DNA from: Gryllotalpicola daejeonensis
Lineage (GTDB): Bacteria > Actinomycetota > Actinomycetes > Actinomycetales > Microbacteriaceae
NCBI RefSeq assembly: GCF_039538145.1
Contig: NZ_BAABBV010000001.1
Span: 558,001 to 622,000 of the forward strand
Direction: 5' to 3'
DNA: 64,000 nucleotides
Below the pieces are notes generated by a model. The model was not told the origin of the DNA. It made no database searches and saw only the letters and a program-made list of their open reading frames with translations. This document shows, piece by piece, positions 23,237 through 31,053 of this stretch. Position 1 is the stretch's first letter. Each line of letters begins with the position of its first letter. Both the position numbers and the translations under genes were made by a program.

Positions 23237-24508
23237 CTACTGCTGCACGAGGCGCTCGAACCAGGCGATCGCACTCTGGTCGGTCAGGCTCGCGACCTGG
23301 TCGACGACGACGCGCTTGCGGGCGTGGTCGTCTTCCGCCTTCGCCCAATCTTCGGCGAAGCCGGCGTCGAGGTGTGCCGGGCCTGTCTCGAGCAGCGCGT
23401 CGGCGAGCCCGATGAGCAGCTCGCGCTGGCGCCGGTAGACCGGCTGGCGGTCGTTGTTGCTCATGATGAACGCGGCGGTGAGGCCCTTCATCACGCCGAT
23501 CTCCGCCGCCTCGTCGGGCGGCACCACCATCTGCGCGCCGTAGCGCGTGAGGCTCGGGCGCGGGTAGGCCATGCGCGTCGCGATCGTCGCGTTGCGCGCG
23601 AACCGCCCGATGAGCTGGCTGGTCAGGTTCTTGAGCTGGGCCTGGGCGAGCCTCGAGCCGTCCCAGGCATGAATCCACTGCTCCATCGCGCGCAGGCGCT
23701 CGTAGGCCGCCTCCAGCTCATCGAGCGTGAACTCGTCGCCCACCCACGCCTTCACCTTGCGCATGAGGGCGTCGTGATCGGATGCCGACGCCAGCACGTT
23801 CACGTCGATGAAGCCGCCCGTGACGGCGTCTTCGAAGTCGTGCACCGAGTAAGCGATGTCATCGGAGAGGTCCATCACCTGCGCCTCGATGCAGCGCACG
23901 CGCTCGGGCGCACCCTCGCGCAGCCACTCGAACACCTCGGTGTCCTCGGCGTAGAAGCCGAACTTGGCCCGGCCGGACGGGTCCGTCACCGCCTGCTGCA
24001 TGGGCCACGGGTACTTGGTCGCGGCGTCGAGGCTCGCGCGGGTCAGGTTGAGCCCGTAAGGGTGCCCGTCTGGGCCGAACACCTTCGGCTCGAGGCGCGT
24101 GACGACCCGAAGGGTCTGCGCGTTGCCCTCGAAGCCGCCGATGTCGTCACTCCACTCGGAGAGCGCCTTCTCGCCGTTGTGACCGAACGGCGGGTGGCCG
24201 AGGTCGTGTGCGAGGCACGCGGTGTCGACGACATCGGGGTTCAGGCCGAGGTTGGTCGCGAGCTCGCGGCCGATCTGCGCGACCTCGAGCGAGTGCGTCA
24301 GGCGGTTGCGCGCGAAGTCCAGGCCCACCGTGGGGCTGAGCACCTGCGTCTTGGCGGCGAGCCGCCGCAGCGCGCTCGAGTGGAACAGCCGGGCGCGATC
24401 GCGCGCGAAGTCACTGCGGCGGTTCGAGTGCTCCTCGGGCAGCCAGCGCTCGGTGTCGAACGGACCGTACGACGAAGACAGGCCGGCCGGCCGCGCCTCA
24501 GCCGCCAC
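23237..24508 (-). CDS. dgt: dGTPase-like HD hydrolase
   Basis: This 423-residue protein hydrolyses deoxynucleoside triphosphates, releasing tripolyphosphate. The HD metal site is clear: NRLTHSLEVAQIGRELA near 70 (first His) and CLAHDLGHPPFGHNGE near 100 (His-Asp pair and the extra PFGHNGE signature of the dGTPase family). DLSDDIAYSVHDFEDA near 205 supplies the remaining Asp. I start it at GTG 24508, overlapping the dusB end by 11 bp, since a much longer upstream reading would only mirror dusB. It links dusB and dnaG in one transcript. Confidence 0.93.
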   Translation of the reverse strand: MAAEARPAGLSSSYGPFDTERWLPEEHSNRRSDFARDRARLFHSSALRRLAAKTQVLSPTVGLDFARNRLTHSLEVAQIGRELATNLGLNPDVVDTACLAHDLGHPPFGHNGEKALSEWSDDIGGFEGNAQTLRVVTRLEPKVFGPDGHPYGLNLTRASLDAATKYPWPMQQAVTDPSGRAKFGFYAEDTEVFEWLREGAPERVRCIEAQVMDLSDDIAYSVHDFEDAVTGGFIDVNVLASASDHDALMRKVKAWVGDEFTLDELEAAYERLRAMEQWIHAWDGSRLAQAQLKNLTSQLIGRFARNATIATRMAYPRPSLTRYGAQMVVPPDEAAEIGVMKGLTAAFIMSNNDRQPVYRRQRELLIGLADALLETGPAHLDAGFAEDWAKAEDDHARKRVVVDQVASLTDQSAIAWFERLVQQ

Positions 24509-25658
24509 TGTTGTGGATCTCGTTGGCCGACATGTCCGCACGGGTGGCGACGTCGAGTTCCCGTGACTCGAGCCAGCGGTCGGGCAGCGACGGCGTGCGC
24601 GGGCTGCCCTGGCGGCCGCGAGCGCCCTCTGCGCCTTCGCCGGGGTACGGCGCGTTCCAGTCCATCGTGGCGAGCAGGTCGTCGATCTCGGCGAGGCTCG
24701 ACGAGGTCGCGAGCTTCGCGCGCAGCTCGCCGCCGACCGGGTAGCCCTTGAAGTACCAGGCGACGTGCTTGCGGATGTCGCGGCAGCCGCGCCCCTCGTC
24801 TTCGAAGAACTCGACGAGAAGCTCAGCGTGGCGCCGGAACGCGCGAGCGACTTCGCCGAGCGAGGGGTGAATGCCCGCGCCCTCATGCCAGTCGCCGCGC
24901 ATGGCCGCGGCCAGATCTCCGAACAGCCACGGCCGGCCCAGGCATCCGCGCCCGACCACGACGCCGTCGGCGCCGGTCTCACGCATCATGCGCAGCGCAT
25001 CATCGGCCGACCAGATGTCGCCGTTGCCGAGCACGGGGATGTCGAGTGCTTCCTTGAGGTTCGCAATCGCCGACCAGTCGGCGTGACCCGAGTACATGTC
25101 GGCGGCGGTGCGGCCGTGCAGCGCGACGTAGGCGACGCCTGCGTCCTGCGCGATGCGGCCGGCATCAAGGTAGGTGAGGTGCTCGTCGTCGATGCCTTTG
25201 CGCATCTTGACGGTCAGCGGAAGATCTTCTGCCGCAGCCTTCGCGCTCTCGACGATCTCGCGGAACAGCCCGAGCTTCCACGGCAGGGCGCTGCCGCCGC
25301 CCTTGCGGGTGACCTTGGGCACGGGGCATCCGAAATTCAGATCGACGTGATCTGCGAGGCCCTCAGCCACGATCACTCGCACCGCGTCGCCCACCGTGAC
25401 CGGGTCGGTCGTGTAGAGCTGCACCGAGCGGAACGTCTCGGACGGGTGGTGCCCGATCAGCCGCATCGTCTCGGCGTTGTGCTCGACGAGCGCGCGGCTC
25501 GTGATCATCTCGCTGACGTAGAGACCGACGCCGTACTCGCGGCAGAGCCTGCGGAAGGCCGTGTTCGTGATGCCGGCCATCGGCGCCAGCACGACGGGAA
25601 CGTCGATCTGGTGCGGGCCGAGCGCGAGCGGCTTGGCAGTTAGTGTGGCGGTGGACAT
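24498..25658 (-). CDS. dusB: tRNA-dihydrouridine synthase
   Basis: This 386-residue FMN enzyme reduces uridines in the tRNA D-loop. Family motifs are APMAGITNTAFRRLCREYG near residue 25 (FMN binding), HVDLNFGCPVPKVTRKGGGSAL near 105 (catalytic Cys in NFGCP), LTVKMRKGID near 145, VALHGRTAADMYSG near 180 and VLGNGDIWSADDA near 215. A C-terminal helical RNA-binding region follows, with a Gly/Pro-rich tail. Start is ATG 25658 after GGAGAG; the frame reads further upstream but has no support. It opens the dusB-dgt-dnaG group and is divergent from the ybaK-type gene 21 bp away. Confidence 0.95.
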   Translation of the reverse strand: MSTATLTAKPLALGPHQIDVPVVLAPMAGITNTAFRRLCREYGVGLYVSEMITSRALVEHNAETMRLIGHHPSETFRSVQLYTTDPVTVGDAVRVIVAEGLADHVDLNFGCPVPKVTRKGGGSALPWKLGLFREIVESAKAAAEDLPLTVKMRKGIDDEHLTYLDAGRIAQDAGVAYVALHGRTAADMYSGHADWSAIANLKEALDIPVLGNGDIWSADDALRMMRETGADGVVVGRGCLGRPWLFGDLAAAMRGDWHEGAGIHPSLGEVARAFRRHAELLVEFFEDEGRGCRDIRKHVAWYFKGYPVGGELRAKLATSSSLAEIDDLLATMDWNAPYPGEGAEGARGRQGSPRTPSLPDRWLESRELDVATRADMSANEIHNSGG

Positions 25659-25679
25659 CTCTCCAAGTTTCTCAGATGG

Positions 25680-26189
25680 ATGCTGAAAGGGCGTGCGCCT
25701 GTGGAAGACCGATTCGCCGGCCTGATCGGTACGGCGCGCGTCGAGGCGGATGCCGCCGGCCGCGGCCTCTCGGTGCGGGTCGTATCGCGGCCCGCGGCGA
25801 ACTCGCTGGCCGAGGCTGCGCAGGTGCTCGGCATCGAGCCGGGCGACATCGTCAAGACGCTGGTGGTGAAGCGTCACGACGGCGACTTCCTGTTCGCGCT
25901 GGTGCCCGGCGGCCGCAAGATCTCGTGGCCCAAGCTGCGTGCGCTCGTCGGAGTGAACAAGCTGCAGCTGCCGGATGCCTCACTGGCGCTCGAGGCGACC
26001 GGGTACGAGCGCGGCACCATCACTCCCCTGGGCTCTGCTCGCGAGTGGCCGGTCTTCGCCGACTCGCTGGTCGCCGGGCACGAGATCGCCCTCGGCGCCG
26101 GCGCACACGGCTATTCGGTCTTCGTCTCGGGCTCTGACCTGATCGCTTCGTTCGGCGCGACCGTCGCCGACATCACCGAGCCGGAGTAG
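25680..26189 (+). CDS. YbaK/EbsC-type aminoacyl-tRNA deacylase
   Basis: This 169-residue protein matches the YbaK/ProX editing family, which clears mischarged tRNA, typically Cys-tRNA(Pro). Landmarks are LGIEPGDIVKTLVVKRHDGDFLFALVPGGRKIS around residues 55-90, containing the conserved Lys, and GYERGTITPLGS near 118. The end has GAGAHGYSVFVSGSDLI. The start may be ATG 25680 or GTG 25701 (VEDRFAG), the latter having AAAGGG upstream at usable spacing. It is transcribed alone, divergent from dusB. Confidence 0.85.
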   Translation: MLKGRAPVEDRFAGLIGTARVEADAAGRGLSVRVVSRPAANSLAEAAQVLGIEPGDIVKTLVVKRHDGDFLFALVPGGRKISWPKLRALVGVNKLQLPDASLALEATGYERGTITPLGSAREWPVFADSLVAGHEIALGAGAHGYSVFVSGSDLIASFGATVADITEPE

Positions 26190-26196
26190 CACTCTC

Positions 26197-26523
26197 GTGA
26201 CGAACGGGTTCCGAGTGATGCTGACGGCGCTGGGCTGGGTGCTGCTCGAGCACCTCGTCGCCGTGGACGCCTGGGCCCACACCTCGTCCGTCACGGCGAT
26301 CGACCCAGCAACGGCGGTCGCGACGCTCGCACTCGTCTGCGCCTTCTCGGCGCTGATGGCGCACCTCGGGCGTCACCTTCTCCGCACCCTTCCGCGCGCG
26401 GTCGTGTACGACGGATTGCCCCGAGCCGGCGACGCTGGCCGGCAGGTGCTCATGCCCCGGTCCCGCCCGCGGACGGCGGGTGCGATCGGTGCCAGGGCCC
26501 CGGCTGTTCCGCTCGTCGGCTGA
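26197..26523 (+). CDS. Small membrane protein, DUF6412-like
   Basis: This 108-residue protein has two hydrophobic stretches: FRVMLTALGWVLLEHLVAV at residues 5-23 and PATAVATLALVCAFSALMAHLG near 38-59. A basic, Pro/Arg-rich tail (LMPRSRPRTAGAIGARAP) follows. The tail resembles the R-P-R-A-P ending of the actinobacterial DUF6412 membrane proteins, whose function is unknown. The start is GTG 26197, 7 bp after the deacylase gene; an internal ATG at 26218 is possible. Call is by general pattern only. Confidence 0.45.
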   Translation: MTNGFRVMLTALGWVLLEHLVAVDAWAHTSSVTAIDPATAVATLALVCAFSALMAHLGRHLLRTLPRAVVYDGLPRAGDAGRQVLMPRSRPRTAGAIGARAPAVPLVG

Positions 26524-26596
26524 CGAGCGACCATTTCGAACGCGTTGCCCAGCCGACGAGAGACGTCCACCGACCCTCGTCACACGGAGCATCGCT

Positions 26597-26863
26597 ATGC
26601 CTATCTCACGCTTCCTGGGACGCATCCATCGCCGGCTCACTCTCTTCAGCGGGTGGACCTGGATCGCCGCAGGCTCTCTCATCGGATTCGAGGCGCTCGA
26701 GCTCGTCTTCGGCACCTTCGTGCTCGTTCCCGAGCTGCTGCCGCTCGTCATTCTGTGCCTGGCGCTCGCCTGGTACTTCCGCCGACACATTCGCAGGCTG
26801 TGGAGCCACGCCCGCGCCCGCCGTCGCCTAGCGTCGATTCACCGGCGCCTACGACGACGCTGA
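26597..26863 (+). CDS. Small two-span membrane protein, unknown function
   Basis: This 88-residue protein starts at ATG 26597 with GGAG 9 bp upstream. It has two hydrophobic segments (TWIAAGSLIGFEALELVFGTF near 21-41 and LLPLVILCLALAWYF near 47-61) between very basic ends (GRIHRRLTLF at the front, RRHIRRLWSHARARRRLASIHRR behind). Basic tails on both sides suggest that both ends stay in the cytoplasm. No family recognised. Its 3' end overlaps the convergent tiny gene at 26849-26965 by 15 bp. Confidence 0.5.
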   Translation: MPISRFLGRIHRRLTLFSGWTWIAAGSLIGFEALELVFGTFVLVPELLPLVILCLALAWYFRRHIRRLWSHARARRRLASIHRRLRRR

Positions 26864-26965
26864 ACCGTTGGCTTCGGCCTGCTGGTCGGTCGGCGGCTGG
26901 GGCACCTCGCACACGCCATCGACGCAGGCCGCGGCATCCGTGTCGCCGAGCTGTACGAGCTTCAC
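26849..26965 (-). CDS. 38-residue Cys-pair peptide downstream of FrnE-like gene
   Basis: A GTG at 26965 overlaps the stop of the upstream oxidoreductase gene (GTGA), and the frame ends at TAG 26849-26851. The product is 38 residues: MKLVQLGDTDAAACVDGVCEVP, then an acidic/polar tail. The two Cys residues (14 and 19) in CVDGVC are the obvious feature. I recall similar short proteins ending in a C-x-DGVC-x-P motif in other actinobacteria. Translational coupling to a thiol-disulfide enzyme suggests a redox partner or metal-binding peptide. Function is unknown. Confidence 0.55.
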   Translation of the reverse strand: MKLVQLGDTDAAACVDGVCEVPQPPTDQQAEANGSASS

Positions 26966-27654
26966 GCGCTGACCTCCTCAGGCTGTCCGGCGCGCTCTTC
27001 CCAGACCTGCTCGAGCACCTGGGCGAAAGTCTGCGCCTCCTGCGCGCCTGAGACGCCGTACTTGCCGTCGATCACGAAGAACGGCACGCCGTTGATGCCG
27101 TACTCGGCGGCGGTCTGCTGGTCCTCGCGCACCGCGCCGAGATACTCGTGCGACTCGAGCGCTGCGGTCAGTGCGTATGGATCGAGTCCGATCTCCGCGC
27201 CGAGCGCCGCCAGTTCGGCGACCTGGCCGACGTGGCGGCCCTCGAGGAAGTACGCCGACAGCAGGCGCTCAGTCATCTCGAGCTGCTTACCCTGCGCCTT
27301 GGCGAAGTGGATAGCCTCATGCGCCAGGACCGTGTTCGTGTGCTTGAGATTGTCGTAGTCGTACTGAAGACCGACGGATGCCGCGATGCCGGTGACCCGA
27401 TCGAGCATCTCCTGCGCCTGAGCCTCGGGAATGCCCTTGTGGCGGGCGAGGAACTCGGCTTCGTTGCCCTCGAAGTCGACGGGGGTGTCTGGGCTCAACT
27501 CGAACGAGTGGTACTCGATCTCGACCCCGCGACCCTCGCCGGCGCCGGCGAACAACCCGCTGCCCGCCTCGAACTTGCGCTTACCGATGTAACACCAGGG
27601 GCACGCGATGTCTGACCAGATGTCGATCTTGATGGGCTGGGTGGTTGAGCTCAT
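26962..27654 (-). CDS. DsbA-family oxidoreductase, FrnE-like
   Basis: This 230-residue thioredoxin-fold protein catalyses thiol-disulfide exchange. The active site CPWC is at residues 18-21 within DIWSDIACPWCYIGKRKFE, the hallmark of the cytoplasmic FrnE branch. The helical insert (LARHKGIPEAQAQEMLDRV) and the cis-Pro loop INGVPFFVIDGKYGVSGAQ near residue 190 complete the fold. There is no signal peptide, so it acts in the cytosol. I chose ATG 27654; in-frame upstream Met codons would add a short unsupported leader. A 38-residue Cys-pair gene overlaps its stop. Confidence 0.92.
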   Translation of the reverse strand: MSSTTQPIKIDIWSDIACPWCYIGKRKFEAGSGLFAGAGEGRGVEIEYHSFELSPDTPVDFEGNEAEFLARHKGIPEAQAQEMLDRVTGIAASVGLQYDYDNLKHTNTVLAHEAIHFAKAQGKQLEMTERLLSAYFLEGRHVGQVAELAALGAEIGLDPYALTAALESHEYLGAVREDQQTAAEYGINGVPFFVIDGKYGVSGAQEAQTFAQVLEQVWEERAGQPEEVSA

Positions 27655-27682
27655 GTATGCCGCAACCGGCATGGGGTCGCGC

Positions 27683-28195
27683 CTATTCCGTTGGGCGGCC
27701 GGCGCCGACGTCGAGCACGTGCGACGCGTCATTGTGGGGTGACGCGTAGATGTTGATGTCGGGGTGCGTGCCTTCCGGCCCGGTCCACACGGCGACGTAG
27801 CCGCCGACGCGCTTCCAGCCCCGGCTCTCGTAGAGCCGGATCGCCTCGACGTTGTGGCTCAGCACCTCGAGGAACAGGTCTTGCCCGAGCACCTTCGAAT
27901 AGGTCTCGACCGTGGTGAGCAGCGCGCTCGCAACACCCTGGCCGCGGGCACCGGGCCGCACGAACAGGCGGTGCACGCTCAGCGAGTCGGGGTCCTCTTC
28001 GGTCGTGGCGACCGCGATGTGCCCCACGACGTCACCGTCGTGCTCGGCGACCCAGGCCATGCCGTCGTCGCCCTCGAGCAGCCACTCCTTCGTGACATGG
28101 TTCGGCAGAACGGGGTACGTGTCGACCTCATGCGTGGCCTTCAACGCGGCGAGGAGGGCAGGCATGTCGGCATCCGTTCGCAACCTGATCTCCAT
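27683..28195 (-). CDS. GNAT-family N-acetyltransferase
   Basis: This 170-residue acetyltransferase transfers an acetyl group from acetyl-CoA to an unidentified amine. The acetyl-CoA site is the segment LSVHRLFVRPGARGQGVASALL near residues 70-91, with the R-x2-G-x-G/A pattern. The C-terminal motif NVEAIRLYESRGWKRVGGYVAVW near 115-137 is also typical. A short polar tail follows. It is 29 bp upstream of the FrnE-like gene on the same strand and may share its transcript. Confidence 0.85.
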   Translation of the reverse strand: MEIRLRTDADMPALLAALKATHEVDTYPVLPNHVTKEWLLEGDDGMAWVAEHDGDVVGHIAVATTEEDPDSLSVHRLFVRPGARGQGVASALLTTVETYSKVLGQDLFLEVLSHNVEAIRLYESRGWKRVGGYVAVWTGPEGTHPDINIYASPHNDASHVLDVGAGRPTE

Positions 28196-28204
28196 CTGAC
28201 CAGC

Positions 28205-28669
28205 CTATTCAGTCGATGTGTCTCGCACGTTACGCAGGCTCTCGATGATCTCGGCCGCCGACCGGTCGAACGGGTACTCGGCCAGCATGACGCGCTCGAA
28301 CGCCTCGTTCACGGCGCGCTGGGCGCGGGTGATGAGCTCTTCCGGGTAGTCCTGCGCGACCTGGTTCCACTCGAACTCGTCCTCGCCGGTCAGGCGCACG
28401 TTGCCGTCTTCCACCTCGACACCGAGATCGAGTGCGATGAACTCGACGAGCTCGCCCGAGATGCGCACCGGCTTCACGGCCTGCGCGAACACCTCGAGGC
28501 CGCCGACGTCGCCGGCGTAGAACCGCACGCACCAATCGGCGTTCCACGGCACGAACAGCGCAGAATCCGGATCGATCGAGAACCACGCGCCGCGCGCATC
28601 GGCGCCGCGCGCTTCACAGGTGAGTGTCTCGAGCGGAGTCGCGTCGAACTCCTCGAAGCGCACGATCAT
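28205..28669 (-). CDS. DUF402-family protein
   Basis: This 154-residue protein fits the DUF402 fold, a compact beta-barrel found in nucleoside-diphosphate phosphatases and RNA-associated proteins. Features include WFSIDPDSALFVPWNADWCVRFYAGDV near residues 30-55 and a C-terminal helix (LITRAQRAVNEAFERVML). The Asp residues in the middle (ALDLGVEVEDG) could bind metal, but I cannot confirm the active site. It overlaps the end of uppS by 4 bp (ATGA), so the two are co-translated. Confidence 0.7.
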   Translation of the reverse strand: MIVRFEEFDATPLETLTCEARGADARGAWFSIDPDSALFVPWNADWCVRFYAGDVGGLEVFAQAVKPVRISGELVEFIALDLGVEVEDGNVRLTGEDEFEWNQVAQDYPEELITRAQRAVNEAFERVMLAEYPFDRSAAEIIESLRNVRDTSTE

Positions 28670-29484
28670 GACGACGGCCCGGTCTGCTGCGGAGTGTCGA
28701 CCGCGCCCCCGAAGCGGCGGTTGCGGCCGGCGAAGATCTCGATCGCTTCCCACAGGTCGGTGCGCGAGAAGTCGGGCCAGAGCGTGTCGAGGAACACCAT
28801 CTCGGCATACGCGGACTGCCACAGAAGGAAGTTGGAGGTGCGCTGCTCGCCGCTCGAGCGCACGAAGAGGTCCACATCGGGCAGGTCAGGCAGATAGAGG
28901 CGGCGCTGAATGAGCTTCTCGGTGACCGCGCCCGGGCGCAGGCGGCCGGCCGCGACATCCTCGGCGATGCCACGCACCGCATCCGCGATCTCGGTGCGCC
29001 CTCCGTAGTTGACGCACATCGTCAGCGTGAGCCGGTTGTTGTCCCGGGTCAGCTCCTCGGCGAACTGCAGCTCCTTGATGACGGAGCCCCACAGCCGCGG
29101 CTTCCGCCCCGCCCAGCGCACCCGCACCCCCCACTCGTTGAGCTGGTCGCGGCGCCGGTGCAGCACCTCGCGGTTGAACCCCATCAGGAACCGCACCTCG
29201 TCGGGCGAGCGCACCCAGTTCTCGGTCGAGAACGCGTAGACGCTCAGATGCTTCACCCCGATCTGCAGCGCGCCCGCGACGACGTCGAGCAGCGCCGCCT
29301 CGCCGGCACGGTGCCCTTCGACGCGCGGCAGGCCCTGGCGGTTCGCCCAGCGCCCGTTGCCGTCCATCACGATCGCGACGTGGTCGGGCACCGCCGCCGC
29401 GGGAAGCTCGGGCGGGTAGATGCCGGTCCAGTCGATCGGGCGGTAGGCGACCGCGTCCTTGTGGGTGAAGGGCTTCGGGGTCAT
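28666..29484 (-). CDS. uppS: Undecaprenyl diphosphate synthase-type prenyltransferase
   Basis: This 272-residue cis-prenyltransferase builds the polyprenyl carrier for cell-wall and glycan synthesis from isopentenyl diphosphate. Signatures are HVAIVMDGNGRWANRQGLPR near residues 35-55 (the Asp and Trp-Ala-Asn-Arg motif), GHRAGEAALLDVV, STENWVRSPDEV near 90 and the C-terminal DLFVRSSGEQRTSNFLLWQSAYAEMVF near 220 (RxSGE-x-R). Start is ATG 29484, overlapping the recO stop. The recO-uppS pairing is standard in actinobacteria. Chain length of the product cannot be read from sequence. Confidence 0.95.
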   Translation of the reverse strand: MTPKPFTHKDAVAYRPIDWTGIYPPELPAAAVPDHVAIVMDGNGRWANRQGLPRVEGHRAGEAALLDVVAGALQIGVKHLSVYAFSTENWVRSPDEVRFLMGFNREVLHRRRDQLNEWGVRVRWAGRKPRLWGSVIKELQFAEELTRDNNRLTLTMCVNYGGRTEIADAVRGIAEDVAAGRLRPGAVTEKLIQRRLYLPDLPDVDLFVRSSGEQRTSNFLLWQSAYAEMVFLDTLWPDFSRTDLWEAIEIFAGRNRRFGGAVDTPQQTGPSS

Positions 29485-30221
29485 GAAGTCGGGGGAACCT
29501 CTCGAGAGACATGGCTCAGCGAGCGCAGCCCGCGCTCGAGATGCCACTGCAGGTAAGCGGCGACGATACCGCTCGCGCGTGAGCGCGTGAGGTCATCGGA
29601 TGCCTCGGCCGCAGCCCATTCACCCGTGAGCAGCGCCCCCAGGAGCCCCAGGGTGGCCGCGTCGATGTGGGCGGTCCCGGGCGGGGCGCAGCCCTCGCAG
29701 ACCACGCCGCCGAGCTGCGGTACGAACCGGTCGTGCTGGCCGGCCTTGCCGCACCGCGCGCACGTGCCGAACGACGGCGCCCAGCCTGCGATCGACAGGC
29801 TTCGCAGCAGGTAGGAGTCGAGCGTCAGCCCGGGCGTGTGCTCGCGACGGCTGAGGGAACGCAGCGCGCCGACGAGCAGCAGGTACTGCTGCAGCGACCC
29901 TTCGGCCTCGGTCAGCCGGTCGGCGGTCTCGACCATCGCGTTGGCGGCCGTGTAGCTCGCGTAGTCCCCCGCGATCTCAGCGCCGTACGCGCCGAGGGTC
30001 TCGGCCTGCTGGATCACGTCGAGGCTGCGGCCCTCATACAGTTGCAGATCGGCGACCATGAACGGCTCGAGCCGCGAGCCGAACTTCGACCCGGTGCGCC
30101 GCACGCCTTTCGCGACCGCGCGGATCTTCCCGTGGCGCCGGGACAGCAGCGTGACGATGCGGTCGGCCTCACCCAGCTTGTGGGTGCGCAGCACGACGGC
30201 CTCATCACGGTAAACAGGCAC
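29481..30221 (-). CDS. recO: DNA repair protein RecO
   Basis: This 246-residue protein loads RecA with RecR and anneals single strands in gap repair. It has the OB-fold start VYRDEAVVLRTHKLGEADRIVTLL and GKIRAVAKGVRRTGSKFGSRLEPF near residues 30-55. The four-Cys zinc motif of many RecO proteins is present: CARCGK near 155 and VCEGCA near 176. It ends overlapping uppS and is divergent from the TRIC-type channel gene 61 bp away. Nothing unusual is seen. Confidence 0.93.
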   Translation of the reverse strand: MPVYRDEAVVLRTHKLGEADRIVTLLSRRHGKIRAVAKGVRRTGSKFGSRLEPFMVADLQLYEGRSLDVIQQAETLGAYGAEIAGDYASYTAANAMVETADRLTEAEGSLQQYLLLVGALRSLSRREHTPGLTLDSYLLRSLSIAGWAPSFGTCARCGKAGQHDRFVPQLGGVVCEGCAPPGTAHIDAATLGLLGALLTGEWAAAEASDDLTRSRASGIVAAYLQWHLERGLRSLSHVSREVPPTS

Positions 30222-30282
30222 GACCCATTATCTCCGGCAGTGCTGGTCAGCAGCCGCATCCGCGCGTGCAAGGATCTTCCCC

Positions 30283-31053
30283 GTGGGTGGCTCGACGTTC
30301 GCGATTCCGATCTGGGCGGAATTCGCCGCGGTCGCCATCGGCAGTGTTCAGGGCGCCGCGTTCGCGAGCGGCTTCCGCGACCGCCGCATCGACCTGTTCG
30401 GCGTGGCGTTCATCGGCGTTGCGACGGGGCTCGGCGGGGGCATCCTGCGCGACGTGTCGCTCGCCACGCCGCTCGTGGCGCTCTCAAGCAACTGGTATCT
30501 CCCCGTGGCCATCGCCGCCGCGCTGATCGGCATGCTGCTCGCCCGCGTCTTCTCGAGCATCGACCCCGTGATCACCGTGCTCGACGCCCTCACCCTGGGC
30601 CTGTTCGGCGCGATCGGCACGACCAAGGCGCTCGCCTTCGGACTGCCGGAGATCCCCGCCGCGTTCGTCGGCCTGATCGCGGCAGTCGGCGGCGGCATGC
30701 TGCGCGACATCCTGCTCGGCATGCCCATCGCCGTCATGCACGTCGGCTCGCTTTACGCCGTCGCGGCCGGCGCCGGCACGGTGACCCTCGTGCTGCTGCA
30801 CGACCTCGGCGGCTCCGTGTTCTGGTGCGCTGTGGTCTGCGCCGCCGTCACCTTCGCCGTGCGACTGCTCGCCGTCATGTTCGGCTGGAGCCTGCCCGAG
30901 CAGCGCACGATCGAGCTGTCGCGGGCCCGCGTCGGCTTCGGCCTGCTGCGCCGCCGCCAGACCACGCCGCGCGAGTACCCCACGACGACCGGCGTGATCC
31001 CGGTTTACAAGGCCGTTCCGCGCGGCGAGGGCAAGGAGCGAGCGGATGACTGA
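30283..31053 (+). CDS. TRIC-type cation channel family membrane protein
   Basis: This 256-residue protein has seven likely membrane spans and two copies of the family motif: GGGILRDVSLATP near residue 50 and GGGMLRDILLGMP near 142. These Gly-rich kinks followed by Arg-Asp define the TRIC (formerly UPF0126) family of monovalent-cation channels. A basic C-terminal tail of about 40 residues follows. The start is GTG 30283 with AAGGAT upstream. The last 8 bp overlap the methyltransferase gene, so both are probably expressed together. Confidence 0.88.
   Translation: MGGSTFAIPIWAEFAAVAIGSVQGAAFASGFRDRRIDLFGVAFIGVATGLGGGILRDVSLATPLVALSSNWYLPVAIAAALIGMLLARVFSSIDPVITVLDALTLGLFGAIGTTKALAFGLPEIPAAFVGLIAAVGGGMLRDILLGMPIAVMHVGSLYAVAAGAGTVTLVLLHDLGGSVFWCAVVCAAVTFAVRLLAVMFGWSLPEQRTIELSRARVGFGLLRRRQTTPREYPTTTGVIPVYKAVPRGEGKERADD

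Noticed and set aside
22322..24751. Plus-strand frame of about 800 codons opposite dnaG and dgt
   Set aside because: Both minus-strand genes have full catalytic motifs. The antisense product shows no domain and low-complexity composition.
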